Assembly (NCBI GenBank): GCA_964460035.1
Contig: CAYWPG010000017.1
Span: forward strand, 5,340 to 69,339
Direction of reading: 5' to 3'
Source: CAYWPG01 sp964460035
GTDB lineage: Bacteria > Pseudomonadota > Gammaproteobacteria > Nitrococcales > AK92
DNA: 64,000 nt
A program made the position numbers and the translations under genes. Positions 51,672 through 60,682 of the stretch are shown here, piece by piece (position 1 is the first letter of the stretch; each line of letters starts with the position of its first letter). The notes beneath the pieces were generated by a model. The model searched no databases. It worked only from the letters and a program-made list of their open reading frames with translations, and was not told the origin of the DNA.

Positions 51672-52919
51672 TCAGGACGCCTTAGCGTTGACCGCGTCGA
51701 CGTTGAAGCCCGCGGTCTGCTTGTATCTCGCCGCGATCTCTTCGAGCTCTTCCTGCGACATTACGTCGTGGATGTGCCGAAAGCCGTTCGGCGCCCGTTC
51801 TTCGGCGATCTGCATTACCTGCTCGGGGCCATTCTGGCGATTGAGCAGCACGATCTGCGCGGTAGCGGGGCGGCGCTCCGCCTCATAGGCGGCGAATGCG
51901 GCCTGAATATCCTGCTGAGCGACCAGCTCCGCGGTAAGTTTCTCCGCATCCAGGATACCCTGCGAGGCGCCGTTGGAACCGATGGGGTACATCGGGTGTG
52001 CCGCGTCGCCCACCAAGGTCATGTTGCCATGGCTCCAACGGGGCAGCGGATCGCGGTCCGTGAGCGGAAACTCGTACACGCAGATGCAGTTCTCGATCAG
52101 TGCAGGGATATCCACCCAGCCGAAGTTCCAGGTCTGGAAGGCGTCCTTGAACACGTCGATTGGTACTTCACGGTTCCAGTCCTGCGTGCGCGGCTTGAGG
52201 TCGGGGACGGCCAACTCCGCGATCCAGTTGATCATCGCCTCGTCCTCGCCTAGCCGTGCGATCGGGTAAGCGACGAACTTACGGTCCTGGTAACCGGCCA
52301 TGAACATGGTGCTGCCGTCCAGGAACGGCTTGCCGCGTGTGAGCCCCCGCCAGAGGATGCGGCCGCCATAGATCGGATCGCCCTCGTTGGGATAAAGCGT
52401 GCGCCGCGCGATCGAGTTGATGCCGTCGGCGGCGATCAGGCAGCTGCCTTGGACGTTAACGTTCTGGCCGGATTCGTTCGTGAAGATGACTTCGACGCCA
52501 TCGGCGGTGTCGCGCCAAGCCGTCAAGCGGTGCCCGGTACGCACGCTGTCGGCGCCCAAGCGCTCACGTACCTCTGCGAGCAGCAGCATCTGCAGCTCGC
52601 CGCGGGAGATCGAATACTGCGGAAACCGGTACCCCGCCGCAATGCCCCGCGGTTCCGCCCAGATCTGTTGGCCGAACTTGTTGTAGTAATGCAGTGCGCT
52701 GGTGCGAATGCCTATGCCATCGAGCTTGGGTCCGAGGTCAAGGCCATACAGCACTCGCACGGAATGCGGCAGCAGGTTGATGCCAACCCCAAGCGGCTTC
52801 AAGTCGCCTACGGCTTCGTATATCTGCACCTCAAGCCCATGCTTGTGCAGCAATAGCGCAAGCGTCAGGCCTACCGGACCGGCACCGGCAACGATGATTG
52901 GCTTCTTTATCGCGCTCAT
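51672..52919 (-). CDS. FAD-dependent monooxygenase (PHBH-fold aromatic hydroxylase type)
   Basis: 415 residues. GAGPVGLTLALLLHKHG at 12-28 is the FAD-binding motif, LIAADGINSIARRTLYP the DG motif and LVGDAAHPMYPIGSNGASQG the GD motif that touches the flavin. This is the p-hydroxybenzoate hydroxylase fold, as in PhzS or salicylate hydroxylases. The substrate is unknown. The DUF3237 gene follows after 1 nt. Confidence 0.88.
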   Translation of the reverse strand: MSAIKKPIIVAGAGPVGLTLALLLHKHGLEVQIYEAVGDLKPLGVGINLLPHSVRVLYGLDLGPKLDGIGIRTSALHYYNKFGQQIWAEPRGIAAGYRFPQYSISRGELQMLLLAEVRERLGADSVRTGHRLTAWRDTADGVEVIFTNESGQNVNVQGSCLIAADGINSIARRTLYPNEGDPIYGGRILWRGLTRGKPFLDGSTMFMAGYQDRKFVAYPIARLGEDEAMINWIAELAVPDLKPRTQDWNREVPIDVFKDAFQTWNFGWVDIPALIENCICVYEFPLTDRDPLPRWSHGNMTLVGDAAHPMYPIGSNGASQGILDAEKLTAELVAQQDIQAAFAAYEAERRPATAQIVLLNRQNGPEQVMQIAEERAPNGFRHIHDVMSQEELEEIAARYKQTAGFNVDAVNAKAS

Positions 52920-53223
52920 CCTATTCGCCCCGCCGGCCAGGGCGGAGCGCTCCTCCTCGATGGAAACTATGGACTGCGGTATGGGTTTCTTCGCTCACGT
53001 TAAGAGCGGGCCGCCGCCGTGGCACGCACGGCGTCAACGAACGACGTTGACTATAAGGTATTCACAATCCACTGCCCAAGTCCGAACCCTGCCTTGCCGG
53101 ATGCGAGGTACTCGGTGTCGGCCCTTTCGGGAACCCATGTCTCAATCCTGACAGGCACGCCGTCACCCACTGGTCTGTGGAAAGTCCCCCGGCCTATGGG
53201 CGAGCGGTTGTCTTCTCTTGTAG
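52920..53223. other. Intergenic region before the flavoprotein operon
   Basis: 304 bp between leftward genes. It should hold the promoter of the monooxygenase-DUF3237 operon. Nothing else was recognised. Confidence 0.45.
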
Positions 53224-53706
53224 TCACAGCAGCCGCACCGTCAAGAACAAGCCCACCATGGCGATGCCCAAGGCAAGCTTGGCCGCAACGCCGAGGATCA
53301 GGCCGACGGTTGCGCCCCAGCCGGCACGTCCCGCAGCGAGGAGATTCCACTGCACCGACAGCTCGCCTATCGCCGCGCCCACGAACGGACCGAGCAGGAA
53401 ACCCGGCAGGCCGAAAAAAATGCCTATCACAGCACCCACGCTCGCGCCCAGCACGGCTCGTGAGGAGGCACCGGAGCGTCGGGCGCCTAGTGCCCCGGCG
53501 GCGAAGTCCGCTACGTACGCGAGTACGGCCAGTACGGCAAGAGCAATCAGCGTCTTTGCGCCTACAAAGACAAACGCCTCCGCCCATGCTGCCAACAACA
53601 ACCCGAGGAACAGCAGCAGCGGACCGGGAAGCGCGGGCAGCACCATGCCGGCGAAGCCGGCAACGATAAGCACAGCGGCGCAAAGCCAGAGCAGGAAACT
53701 GGTCAT
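53224..53706 (-). CDS. DUF456 family membrane protein
   Basis: 160 residues, hydrophobic, with about four to five membrane helices. The paired glycine-rich motif is visible twice: GMVLPALPGPLLLFLG near 20-35 and FGLPGFLLGPFVGAAIGEL in the second half. This is the DUF456 pattern. No function is known; opposite-strand frames are shadows. Confidence 0.88.
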   Translation of the reverse strand: MTSFLLWLCAAVLIVAGFAGMVLPALPGPLLLFLGLLLAAWAEAFVFVGAKTLIALAVLAVLAYVADFAAGALGARRSGASSRAVLGASVGAVIGIFFGLPGFLLGPFVGAAIGELSVQWNLLAAGRAGWGATVGLILGVAAKLALGIAMVGLFLTVRLL

Positions 53707-54557
53707 GGCTACCGACTATAGTGGTTAGGAATCCAGCCCGATAGTGTGCCCTTCACGATCTTCACGCCTGTGCTTGCCACCAGCCCTTGGGTGTAGCGCC
53801 GAAAACGGAATCCCCCCGCTTCCGCCCGATCGGATGCCGGACCTCCTAGGATGCTCTGGCCGCGGCGGCCAACGAGCTAGCTGCGCTCCGGCTTTTGCGG
53901 CAAGCCCCCCGCCTTGGCTTTTCGCAAACCCCTAGGCTATAGTGGCAATTGATCCTTTGGCACGGTTCTTTTAGAGAGTGGCAATGGGCATCCTTCGTTC
54001 CGCACCGAGTCTTCTCGCATCTGCATTCCTAGAAGGGTACAGCCGCGCCACACCGTAGTGTGGCTGGGTGTGCGTTGCACGTGCACCCGGCACATTCTCT
54101 CTATCCGTTTTCCTGATTCGCTTCAACGCAGCGTCGGGTTGGAGGCCACTTATCGCCTTCCGCCGGGCGCGGATTTTACGTGCGCGAGAGGGCAAGGCGT
54201 GTTTAGCAATAGCGTCCAGACTTCAACCGCAATTATTCAGCAACGGGCGACCGTCTTCCTAGCGGCCGGCTTCTCCGTAGCGAGCGCTTGCGATAAACGC
54301 CTTTTTGCCGTTCCGCACTGTGCCGGAATCTTTCACAAGCTTCGTTTGCACGGCGGTTTTGTTCCGGACATCGACACTACAGGCACCCGCTCCGGCATAT
54401 CCGCCGGCAGGATTCCTCCAGTACGTAGTTAGGTTGGGTTGATGCGAGCCATATGAGGCCTCGCCTCACCCCATGCCGTGCGAGAGTATCTGCCGACAAT
54501 ACGACTCGCAGCAGGCGATTTGTCGGCAGTTTTAGGTCTTGTTGAAGGCTTTGAGTA
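53707..54557. other. Intergenic region upstream of the EF-G-like gene
   Basis: About 850 bp. Apart from the terminator-like hairpin at 54490-54533, nothing is recognised. The open frame 54058-54432 lacks a credible start signal and domain. A small RNA ending at the hairpin cannot be excluded. Confidence 0.4.
54490..54533 (+). terminator. Terminator-like hairpin just upstream of the EF-G-like gene
   Basis: CTGCCGACAA (54490-54499) pairs perfectly with TTGTCGGCAG (54520-54529) around a 20-nt loop, followed by TTTT. It ends 24 nt before the ATG at 54558, with no gene on this strand for 800 bp before it. It may be an attenuator or the end of a small RNA. Confidence 0.65.
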
Positions 54558-55097
54558 ATGGTTTACGTCTTGTCACAACAGGTCCGGCGCTGCGGTGTGG
54601 CCAACCAGCGACGTTTTGCGTCATGGGTAATCGGCTCTTTCAGCAGGATGGCAGGCGTGAATTTTAGGGCATCCGAAAGCGGGCTGGAACTGCAGGCAGA
54701 GAATGAATGGGTACTGAGCCAAACGGTCGAAAAGCTTCGTGCGCATTGCGAACCGCGGCGCTTGGAAACTACAGAAGCGCAGATTATCTATGCGCGCAAC
54801 CCGCTGGCAGAGCCGGTAATGAAGCTTACCATTTCGACGCCCTGGCCCTTTGAGCACCGTATTCGCTCCTGCTTGGCGGCGCGAAAGGTAGCGATCCTGG
54901 CGGTGGGGAACTGGGCTTCGGCTCACATGCTCTGGTGCGAAGCACCGCTTTCTCGCTTGCTGGGTATTTATGAGGAGATTTTCGCTGCGACCTCTCGCGA
55001 TGTTCATGTAGATATGCAATTCAGTCACTACCAGCCTGTTGGCAGGGACGAGCGCGCAGAGTCAGCGGATAGCGATGCGGCACCAATAGCCAGCTAG
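54558..55097 (+). CDS. Elongation-factor-like protein lacking a GTPase domain (domain III-V-like)
   Basis: 179 residues. Residues about 37-78 (SESGLELQAENEWVLSQTVEKL and ETTEAQIIYARNPL) resemble the end of domain III in EF-G, BipA and TetM, where a GRGELHL-like start and a xxEPTVIYxE end are found. From about 79 on, LAEPVMKLTISTPWPFEH to HVDMQFSHYQPVG resembles domain V (LEPxMKVEIxTP ... MEFSHYxEV). No G motifs, Walker box or domain IV are present. The C-terminus is an acidic tail. It may be a remnant or a stand-alone ribosome-binding mimic. Base composition is somewhat lower in GC than its neighbours. The start is weakly supported. Confidence 0.6.
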   Translation: MVYVLSQQVRRCGVANQRRFASWVIGSFSRMAGVNFRASESGLELQAENEWVLSQTVEKLRAHCEPRRLETTEAQIIYARNPLAEPVMKLTISTPWPFEHRIRSCLAARKVAILAVGNWASAHMLWCEAPLSRLLGIYEEIFAATSRDVHVDMQFSHYQPVGRDERAESADSDAAPIAS

Positions 55098-55314
55098 ACG
55101 GCTAAGTTGCCCGGCTTTTAATGATACGTTAGCTAAACGTCACTAAAGCGTACAAATTGGAAATGAATCCCGTACTGTTAATTGCCTCACATGACGGTGG
55201 CCGGGCTGGCCAAAAAGGCCGGCTCGGCAGACATCCATACGCACTGAACAAACCGGAGATTATCAAGGTGTTCACTTGGACACAGCTTCGTCACAGGATC
55301 TTTAGATTGATAAT

Positions 55315-55731
55315 ATGAGTAAGAGCGAGTTTTTGCTTTCCAGTCATGATGTAAAACGGATTAAGCCGTTGTTATCGGTTATCGAGCGCCGCCAAGGCGG
55401 ATTTCGTAAGCCGCATCTTGCCGCGCTTGCGAGAAAGCTTGAACGAGGCCGCGAAGTGAGTGCGCAGGCGCTCCCCCCCGATGTCGTCAGCATGAACAGT
55501 CTGATCGTTGTGGAGAGCGTGGACGACGGCGCCCGCTACGAGTTCAGGCTGGTCTTTCCAGGCGGCTACGATACCTACGGGCATTATGTGTCCATTTTTT
55601 CCGAACTCGGATCCGCTGTTCTGGGTTGCCGAGTGGGGAGTGTCATTACCCTGCGGCAGCCGAGAAAGCAAAAGCTCCGGGTGCATAGCATCAAATTCCA
55701 GCCGGAGGCCTCGCGGCGATTCGATTTGTAA
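55315..55731 (+). CDS. Rnk-like GreA/GreB-fold transcription factor
   Basis: 138 residues. A short helical N-terminus (about 1-50) is followed by the GreA/B C-terminal fold: LPPDVVSMNSLIVVES near 53-68, FRLVFPGGYDTYGHYVSIFSELGSAVLGCRVGS, and the ending KFQPEASRRFDL. Rnk (PHDVVTMNS, QPEA) has the same landmarks and contacts RNA polymerase without the long Gre coiled coil. The first 60 nt are notably AT-rich. It ends in a terminator at 55878. Confidence 0.85.
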   Translation: MSKSEFLLSSHDVKRIKPLLSVIERRQGGFRKPHLAALARKLERGREVSAQALPPDVVSMNSLIVVESVDDGARYEFRLVFPGGYDTYGHYVSIFSELGSAVLGCRVGSVITLRQPRKQKLRVHSIKFQPEASRRFDL

Positions 55732-55877
55732 GCCGCCGCGCAGCGCACGGTGCTCCTTGCCGATTACTCGGCGGCCTTTTGTCGCCGACCAAGAGGCGCA
55801 GATAAGCAAGCCCGGGAACGTCGGGCGCGCAAGAGCCGCAAGCCTGTGGGAAAGAGTCCCGAGGCAACCGACGAAGT

Positions 55878-55906
55878 GGCGGCCGCCGTGTAACGGCCGC
55901 CTTTCT
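55878..55906 (+). terminator. Terminator after the rnk-like gene
   Basis: GGCGGCCG (55878-55885) and CGGCCGCC (55894-55901) close an 8-nt loop, followed by TTTCT. It is convergent-facing, between the rnk-like and mgtC-like genes. Confidence 0.55.
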
Positions 55907-55973
55907 GGGCTGTACCACCGGAGCTGAAATGCGCGGGCTTGCGCCTTTTGGGAACGCCTGCCGGACTCAAATC

Positions 55974-56711
55974 TCAATCCGCCAGTAACGTGATCCTAAA
56001 TCCCAGGACTTCCGGGTAGCGCAGCAGTTCTTGCGCCAGGTTCTGAAAACCGCGCTTGTCGACGGTTCGCACCACCATCCTGTACTCGAAGATGTCCCCA
56101 TCCTGGGCCAGGTGATAGCCCATCTTCAGCACCCGAAAGCCGAGCTGCGCCATCAGTTCTCGAACCTTCTGTTCGGGCATGACGGCGCCTCTGCGAAAGC
56201 GTAGAACCTGCTCGGCGTGATGGCGGCTCGGAACCAGCTCTTCCATCAGCCGCAGCACCGATAGCGTAGCCAGCGTGAGGGCCGAAGCGATCAGCGCGGG
56301 CGTGTAGAAGCCGATCCCGAGCAAGGTGCCGATCGCGGCCGTCATCCAAATGGAAGCGGCCGTGGTCAAGCCCCGGACGGTCAAGCCTTCCTTGAAGATC
56401 ACGCCTGCGCCGAGAAACCCGATACCCGTCATCACGCCCTGAGCCATGCGTGTCGGGTCGGTGCGTACCGTCTCGGGAGATAGAGTCGTCAACCACAACG
56501 GCTGGTAGACCGTGACCATCATCAGCAACGCAGAGGCCATGCAGACCAATGCGTGCGTGCGCAACCCAGCCGGCCGCCCGCTGAAGGTGCGCTCCATCCC
56601 AATCAAGCCTCCGATAATGAGCGCCACCACCAGGTGCGTGCCAAGCGCCACCGCCGGATGATTGATCAGGTCAACTGTCGCAGTCACTAGCGAAGCGATC
56701 ATCGCCAACAT
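55974..56711 (-). CDS. MgtC/SapB family membrane protein
   Basis: 245 residues. Four to five membrane helices lie in the N-terminal 150 residues. LIIGGLIGMERTFSGRPAGLRTHALVCMAS (residues 31-60) and TGIGFLGAGVIFKEGLTVRGLTTAASIW hold the conserved motifs. The C-terminal soluble part (about 160-245) is ACT-like. MgtC homologues have roles in magnesium limitation and P-type ATPase control; the exact role here is unknown. No upstream magnesium leader was seen. Confidence 0.93.
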   Translation of the reverse strand: MLAMIASLVTATVDLINHPAVALGTHLVVALIIGGLIGMERTFSGRPAGLRTHALVCMASALLMMVTVYQPLWLTTLSPETVRTDPTRMAQGVMTGIGFLGAGVIFKEGLTVRGLTTAASIWMTAAIGTLLGIGFYTPALIASALTLATLSVLRLMEELVPSRHHAEQVLRFRRGAVMPEQKVRELMAQLGFRVLKMGYHLAQDGDIFEYRMVVRTVDKRGFQNLAQELLRYPEVLGFRITLLAD

Positions 56712-57702
56712 CCCTCCACGTGCAATGCTTCCATACTTCTTTCAGCGACCGGCGGTCTCCCCCGCTAGTCCGCGCGCCTCCTCGTTCCGAGGAAGTGCCA
56801 TTCCAGGCTCCTGCCTCCGGCATGCCCTCGTTACCACCCCGCTGGGGATTCCGGGACGGGACCCCGTCGCCTGGTCGGCCAGCCCGGGGGGCTTCGACTC
56901 TCGAGGCAGGTCGGTTGCAGGCACGAAATCCGCGCGCTGCTGGAGCGCGTAGGGATAGGAATCGTCGCCTTGGCGTGCTTGCCGGCCTATGCGGGGGAGA
57001 CAACCCGCATCTTAAGGCTTAGTCGCGGCGCGCGGCGCGCGGGGCGGCGAGCTAAGCAAGCCGATACGGGTGGCCATGGATAGGCCGCGATCGGGAGCGA
57101 CACCCTTCCGTCCCGAATCTCCCAGCCAAAGGCCGGAAAAACGCGCATGCTCATGGCGCGGTGGGTGTTAGCTGATCAGCCGGGTATCAGCCTCCGTTTG
57201 GCCGAGCTAACGCCGGCTGCCGGGAGCTCCGCAAGTATATGGATTGAACAAAGCGCACAGGCAGAAGACGGCAGAAGAACCGGAATGGCCGATGCGTCGA
57301 CAACTTCTCCTCGATCCGCCTTCAGCCGCCAGCATGACTTGGCGCTACGGATCGCGGCCGTAGGCTTGCGGAGACCACAGACCGCCAGAACGACTTTAGC
57401 CTACCAGCGCGCGCGGCAGCCATCCACTCGATTCCGGTTCCGCTTGGCGAATACCGCATGCACACCTAATGCCGCAGTGTCCTGTGCCGATATCGGTCAC
57501 CGTAGCGCGGGGAAAGGCCGGACAAATTTAGTGTCCGCGGTCTGCCGGCCACCATTGCGCACCCGCATCGGCCTTGCATCCCCGCTATCGAATGCCTGCT
57601 TTTTCGGGGGATCGCCGTATACTGGCTTTCGAGGCTACGAATCTCCGAAGCCAGCCTTAATCTATCGATGCGCCTAAGGCTTCGTCCAAGCGAGCAAGCA
57701 AC
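56712..57702. other. Intergenic region between mgtC-like and CNNM genes
   Basis: About 990 bp between divergent genes, where their promoters should lie. No gene is recognised; the open frame 57147-57677 (176 codons) has no domain, biased composition or ribosome-binding site that supports it. Confidence 0.45.
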
Positions 57703-59025
57703 GTGACTCTCACCATCTTCCTGGTCGTTACTATCCTGCTTCTAGTGAACGCGCTGTACGTTGCCGCTGAGTTTGCCACCGTGGGCGTTCGACACAGCCA
57801 GGTCCAAAAACTCGCGAACGAGGGGCACTGGCTGGCGCGTCAGCTGTTGCCCATCGTTACCGACACCGCGCAGCTCGATCGCTACATTGCCGCCTGTCAA
57901 ATCGGCATCACGCTGTCCAGCCTGGTGCTCGGCGCGTACGGGCAGGCCACGCTGGCGCAGGATTTGGCGCCCCTTTTCCAGGAACTGGGCGCTCTGCAGC
58001 CGCTCGCTGCGCAGTCGACGGCGGCGCTGGTGGTGTTGATCGGGCTCACCGTGACGCAAATGGTTTTCGGCGAGTTGGTGCCGAAGTCGCTCGCGCTGCA
58101 GTACCCCCTGCATATCGCGCTGTACACGCATCTGCCGATGCGTTGGTCCCTCGCTTTGCTCAAAGGATTTATTTACATCCTCAACGGCAGCGGGAACTTG
58201 GTGCTGCGCGCTCTTCGACTCCAGCATTCGCGCCATCGCCATGTTCACTCGCCGGACGAGATCGACATGTTGATCGCCGAGAGCCGTGAGGTTGGATTGT
58301 TGCGGCCCGACGAGCAACAGCGTCTGCACCAGGCGCTGTTTCTCAGCCGCCGTTCGGCCCGTCAGTTCATGGTCCCGCGGCGAATGGTGAAGGGCGTGGC
58401 GGCCGATACGCCGCCGCGAGACTTGATGAAGATCGTCATCGAATCGCCTTTCTCCAGTCTGCTGGTCTACGAGGGCGACGGCGAGACCCCCATCGGCATA
58501 TTGCATGCCAAAGACGTCTGCACGCACTACGTCGCCACCGGCAAGCTGCCGACGGCGCGCGAGATCATGCGCGAGCTGGTGGTCGTGCTCAGCGATCTGC
58601 CTGGGGACCGATTGCTGGCGATCATGCGTGAGCGGCATGTGCAGAAGGTGATAGTTATCGACGAGTTCGGGACCATGCGCGGCTTGGTAACGCTCGATGA
58701 CGTGCTCTCAGCCCTGGTTGGCGATATTGGGGACGAGTTCAAGGAAGGGCGCGTGGCTGCCGAGCCGTTGCCCGATGGCCGCTACCGCCTCGCCGGTACC
58801 ACCCGGCTGGACGATGCCGCGGCGATTACCGGATTGCATTGGCCTGGCGATGCGAGCACCGTGGCCGGTTTCGTGATCACTGCCCTGGAACGTATTCCCG
58901 AGGCGGGTGAGCGATTCACTATCGCCGGAATAGATATAGAGATCGAGCAGATGGCAGGGCCTGCGATCGAGTCGGTGCTGGTGGTGCCGGCGCCCCGTGC
59001 GGATGCGAGCGAAGAGGACAAGTGA
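57703..59025 (+). CDS. CNNM/CBS/CorC-HlyC family transporter-associated protein (first copy)
   Basis: 440 residues from a GTG at 57703. A CNNM (DUF21) membrane domain takes up about 1-195, with NALYVAAEFATVGVRHSQV and CQIGITLSSLVLGAYGQ. A CBS pair follows at about 205-340 and a CorC/HlyC C-terminal domain from 350. Such proteins act in Mg2+/Co2+ export or stress, and the name hemolysin is historical. A paralogue begins 1 nt after the stop codon. Confidence 0.93.
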   Translation: MTLTIFLVVTILLLVNALYVAAEFATVGVRHSQVQKLANEGHWLARQLLPIVTDTAQLDRYIAACQIGITLSSLVLGAYGQATLAQDLAPLFQELGALQPLAAQSTAALVVLIGLTVTQMVFGELVPKSLALQYPLHIALYTHLPMRWSLALLKGFIYILNGSGNLVLRALRLQHSRHRHVHSPDEIDMLIAESREVGLLRPDEQQRLHQALFLSRRSARQFMVPRRMVKGVAADTPPRDLMKIVIESPFSSLLVYEGDGETPIGILHAKDVCTHYVATGKLPTAREIMRELVVVLSDLPGDRLLAIMRERHVQKVIVIDEFGTMRGLVTLDDVLSALVGDIGDEFKEGRVAAEPLPDGRYRLAGTTRLDDAAAITGLHWPGDASTVAGFVITALERIPEAGERFTIAGIDIEIEQMAGPAIESVLVVPAPRADASEEDK

Positions 59026-59026
59026 G

Positions 59027-60334
59027 ATGGACTGGCTCGTACCCACCCTGATCATTATCTGCCTTATCGCGCTCAACGGCATTTTCGTCGCCGCCGAGTT
59101 CGCGATCATAGGCGCGCCGCGGACGTCTATCGAGCGTCGTGCGCACAATGGCGAGGTCGCTGCGCAACGGGTATGGAGGATACTGCAGGATCCGCGTCGC
59201 CAGGACCGCTATATCGCTACCTGCCAGCTAGGTATTACTTTCGCCAGCCTTGGGCTGGGCATGTACGGCGAGCATGTGTTGGCGCAAGGCCTGGCCGGCA
59301 TACTGGAACCGGTCGGCCTGCCGCAATGGATCGCGGTGCATACCGTTGCCAGTGCCATCGCGATCGGGCTGCTGACCTACTTGCACATAGTGCTCGGGGA
59401 GATGGTCCCCAAGTCGCTGGCGCTGATGCAGGCGGAAGGCACGGTGCTGCGCGTAACCCCGCTGATGCTGGCGCTGAAGACGATAGGTTATCCGCTGGTA
59501 GTCGGACTGAACGGGATAGGCAACGGCGTTCTGCGCCTGTTCGGGGTGGAGCGTCGTCTCACCAGCGGGCATTACCATAGCCCCGAAGAGCTAGAAGCGA
59601 TCGTCGAGGAAAGCGAGCAAAGCGGCGTTCTCGATGCCGAAGCCGGACAGATTATGCGCGATCTGCTCGCATTCCGGGAGCGTACGGCGGGGGAAGTCAT
59701 GGTGCCCCGGGTGCAGGTGATAGGACTGCCGCTGGGCGCGCGCGCGGATCAGATCGCGGCTACCATCCGCGACCATGCCCATACACGCTACCCGGTATAC
59801 GAAGGCAGCCTGGATCACATCGTCGGCGTGGTGCATATCAAACAGTTGTTGCGCTTGCTCGTTTCCGGCCGACCCTTGTCGCGCGTCGAGCTTCACGCCA
59901 CGGCTTTCGTGCCGCACACGGTACGCCTGGACACTATTCTCAACGCCATGCGCGGTGCCCGCACCCACATGGTGGTCGTCATCGACGAGTATGGCGGTAC
60001 CGCCGGGATCGCGACGATTGCCGACCTGGGCGAGGAAGTCGTCGGGGAAGTCGCGGACGAGAGCGAAGAACAGACGGTTTATCGAGACGCCGAGGGGCGG
60101 CTGCACGTCCCTGGCAGCTGGCGGCTGGACGAAGTGGGGGAAGAGCTGGGAATCGTACTCGAGCATGAAGAGGTGGATACGATCGGCGGCTTGATCTTGT
60201 ATCTGCTGGAGCGCGAGCCGGAAGTCGGCGATACCGTCGCCTTCGAATCGATGCGGGCTACGGTCCTCGCGGTCGAAGGCCACGGGGTGAAAGAGTGCGC
60301 TATTACGGTAGAGCCGCCTCCCACTTCGGAGTAG
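59027..60334 (+). CDS. CNNM/CBS/CorC-HlyC family transporter-associated protein (second copy)
   Basis: 435 residues from the ATG at 59027, one base after the previous stop. DUF21 helices come first (NGIFVAAEFAIIGAPRTSIE, CQLGITFASLGLGMYGE), then CBS motifs (GEVMVPRVQVIGL, THMVVVIDEYGGTAGIATI) and a CorC/HlyC domain (VPGSWRLDEVGEELGI). Same architecture as the first copy and probably expressed with it. They may form a heteromeric complex or serve different ions. Confidence 0.94.
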   Translation: MDWLVPTLIIICLIALNGIFVAAEFAIIGAPRTSIERRAHNGEVAAQRVWRILQDPRRQDRYIATCQLGITFASLGLGMYGEHVLAQGLAGILEPVGLPQWIAVHTVASAIAIGLLTYLHIVLGEMVPKSLALMQAEGTVLRVTPLMLALKTIGYPLVVGLNGIGNGVLRLFGVERRLTSGHYHSPEELEAIVEESEQSGVLDAEAGQIMRDLLAFRERTAGEVMVPRVQVIGLPLGARADQIAATIRDHAHTRYPVYEGSLDHIVGVVHIKQLLRLLVSGRPLSRVELHATAFVPHTVRLDTILNAMRGARTHMVVVIDEYGGTAGIATIADLGEEVVGEVADESEEQTVYRDAEGRLHVPGSWRLDEVGEELGIVLEHEEVDTIGGLILYLLEREPEVGDTVAFESMRATVLAVEGHGVKECAITVEPPPTSE

Positions 60335-60682
60335 CCTGCCGTGCTCAGGGGGCCGAGTCGCTAAACTTCGCCAGTATCGCGTTTGCGTAAGACCGGGCCG
60401 ATCCGCATGCATCGTGCCCGCTTCACCGCTCAATTGTCCCGCCTCGTACGCAAGCTCCCTACGCACCATTCCACACTGGGATATGGACGCCTTGCCGTAG
60501 GCGTCCCCTCTTTGCCTGACTTAGCCGCCAAGCGGGACGTAGCTGGAGCCGTCAGCTTCTCCGTGCCAGATCGCTATCTTCAATGCGGTATGCCGATGAG
60601 TCCGTTCCGGGCGCGCATGTCACATTCGCGGCGCCCGGCTCGTCTTCTGGTTGAGCGCTTACACCAACCTAAGGAGACGTTC
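60335..60682. other. Intergenic region before the AhpD-like gene
   Basis: About 350 bp. It holds the ECF41-type promoter at 60618-60644. The rest has no recognised feature. Confidence 0.55.
60618..60644 (+). promoter_or_regulatory. ECF41-type sigma factor promoter
   Basis: TGTCACA (60618-60624), a 16-bp spacer and CGTC (60641-60644), the described ECF41 promoter elements with the usual spacing. It precedes the AhpD-like gene (ATG 60683) by about 38 nt, and the ECF41 gene follows, so positive autoregulation is expected. Confidence 0.75.

Noticed and set aside
54058..54432. 124-codon frame upstream of the EF-G-like gene
   Set aside because: No start signal and no domain; it may partly reflect GC bias.
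57147..57677. 176-codon frame before the CNNM genes
   Set aside because: No domain, no supporting start signal and biased composition. Kept as intergenic.
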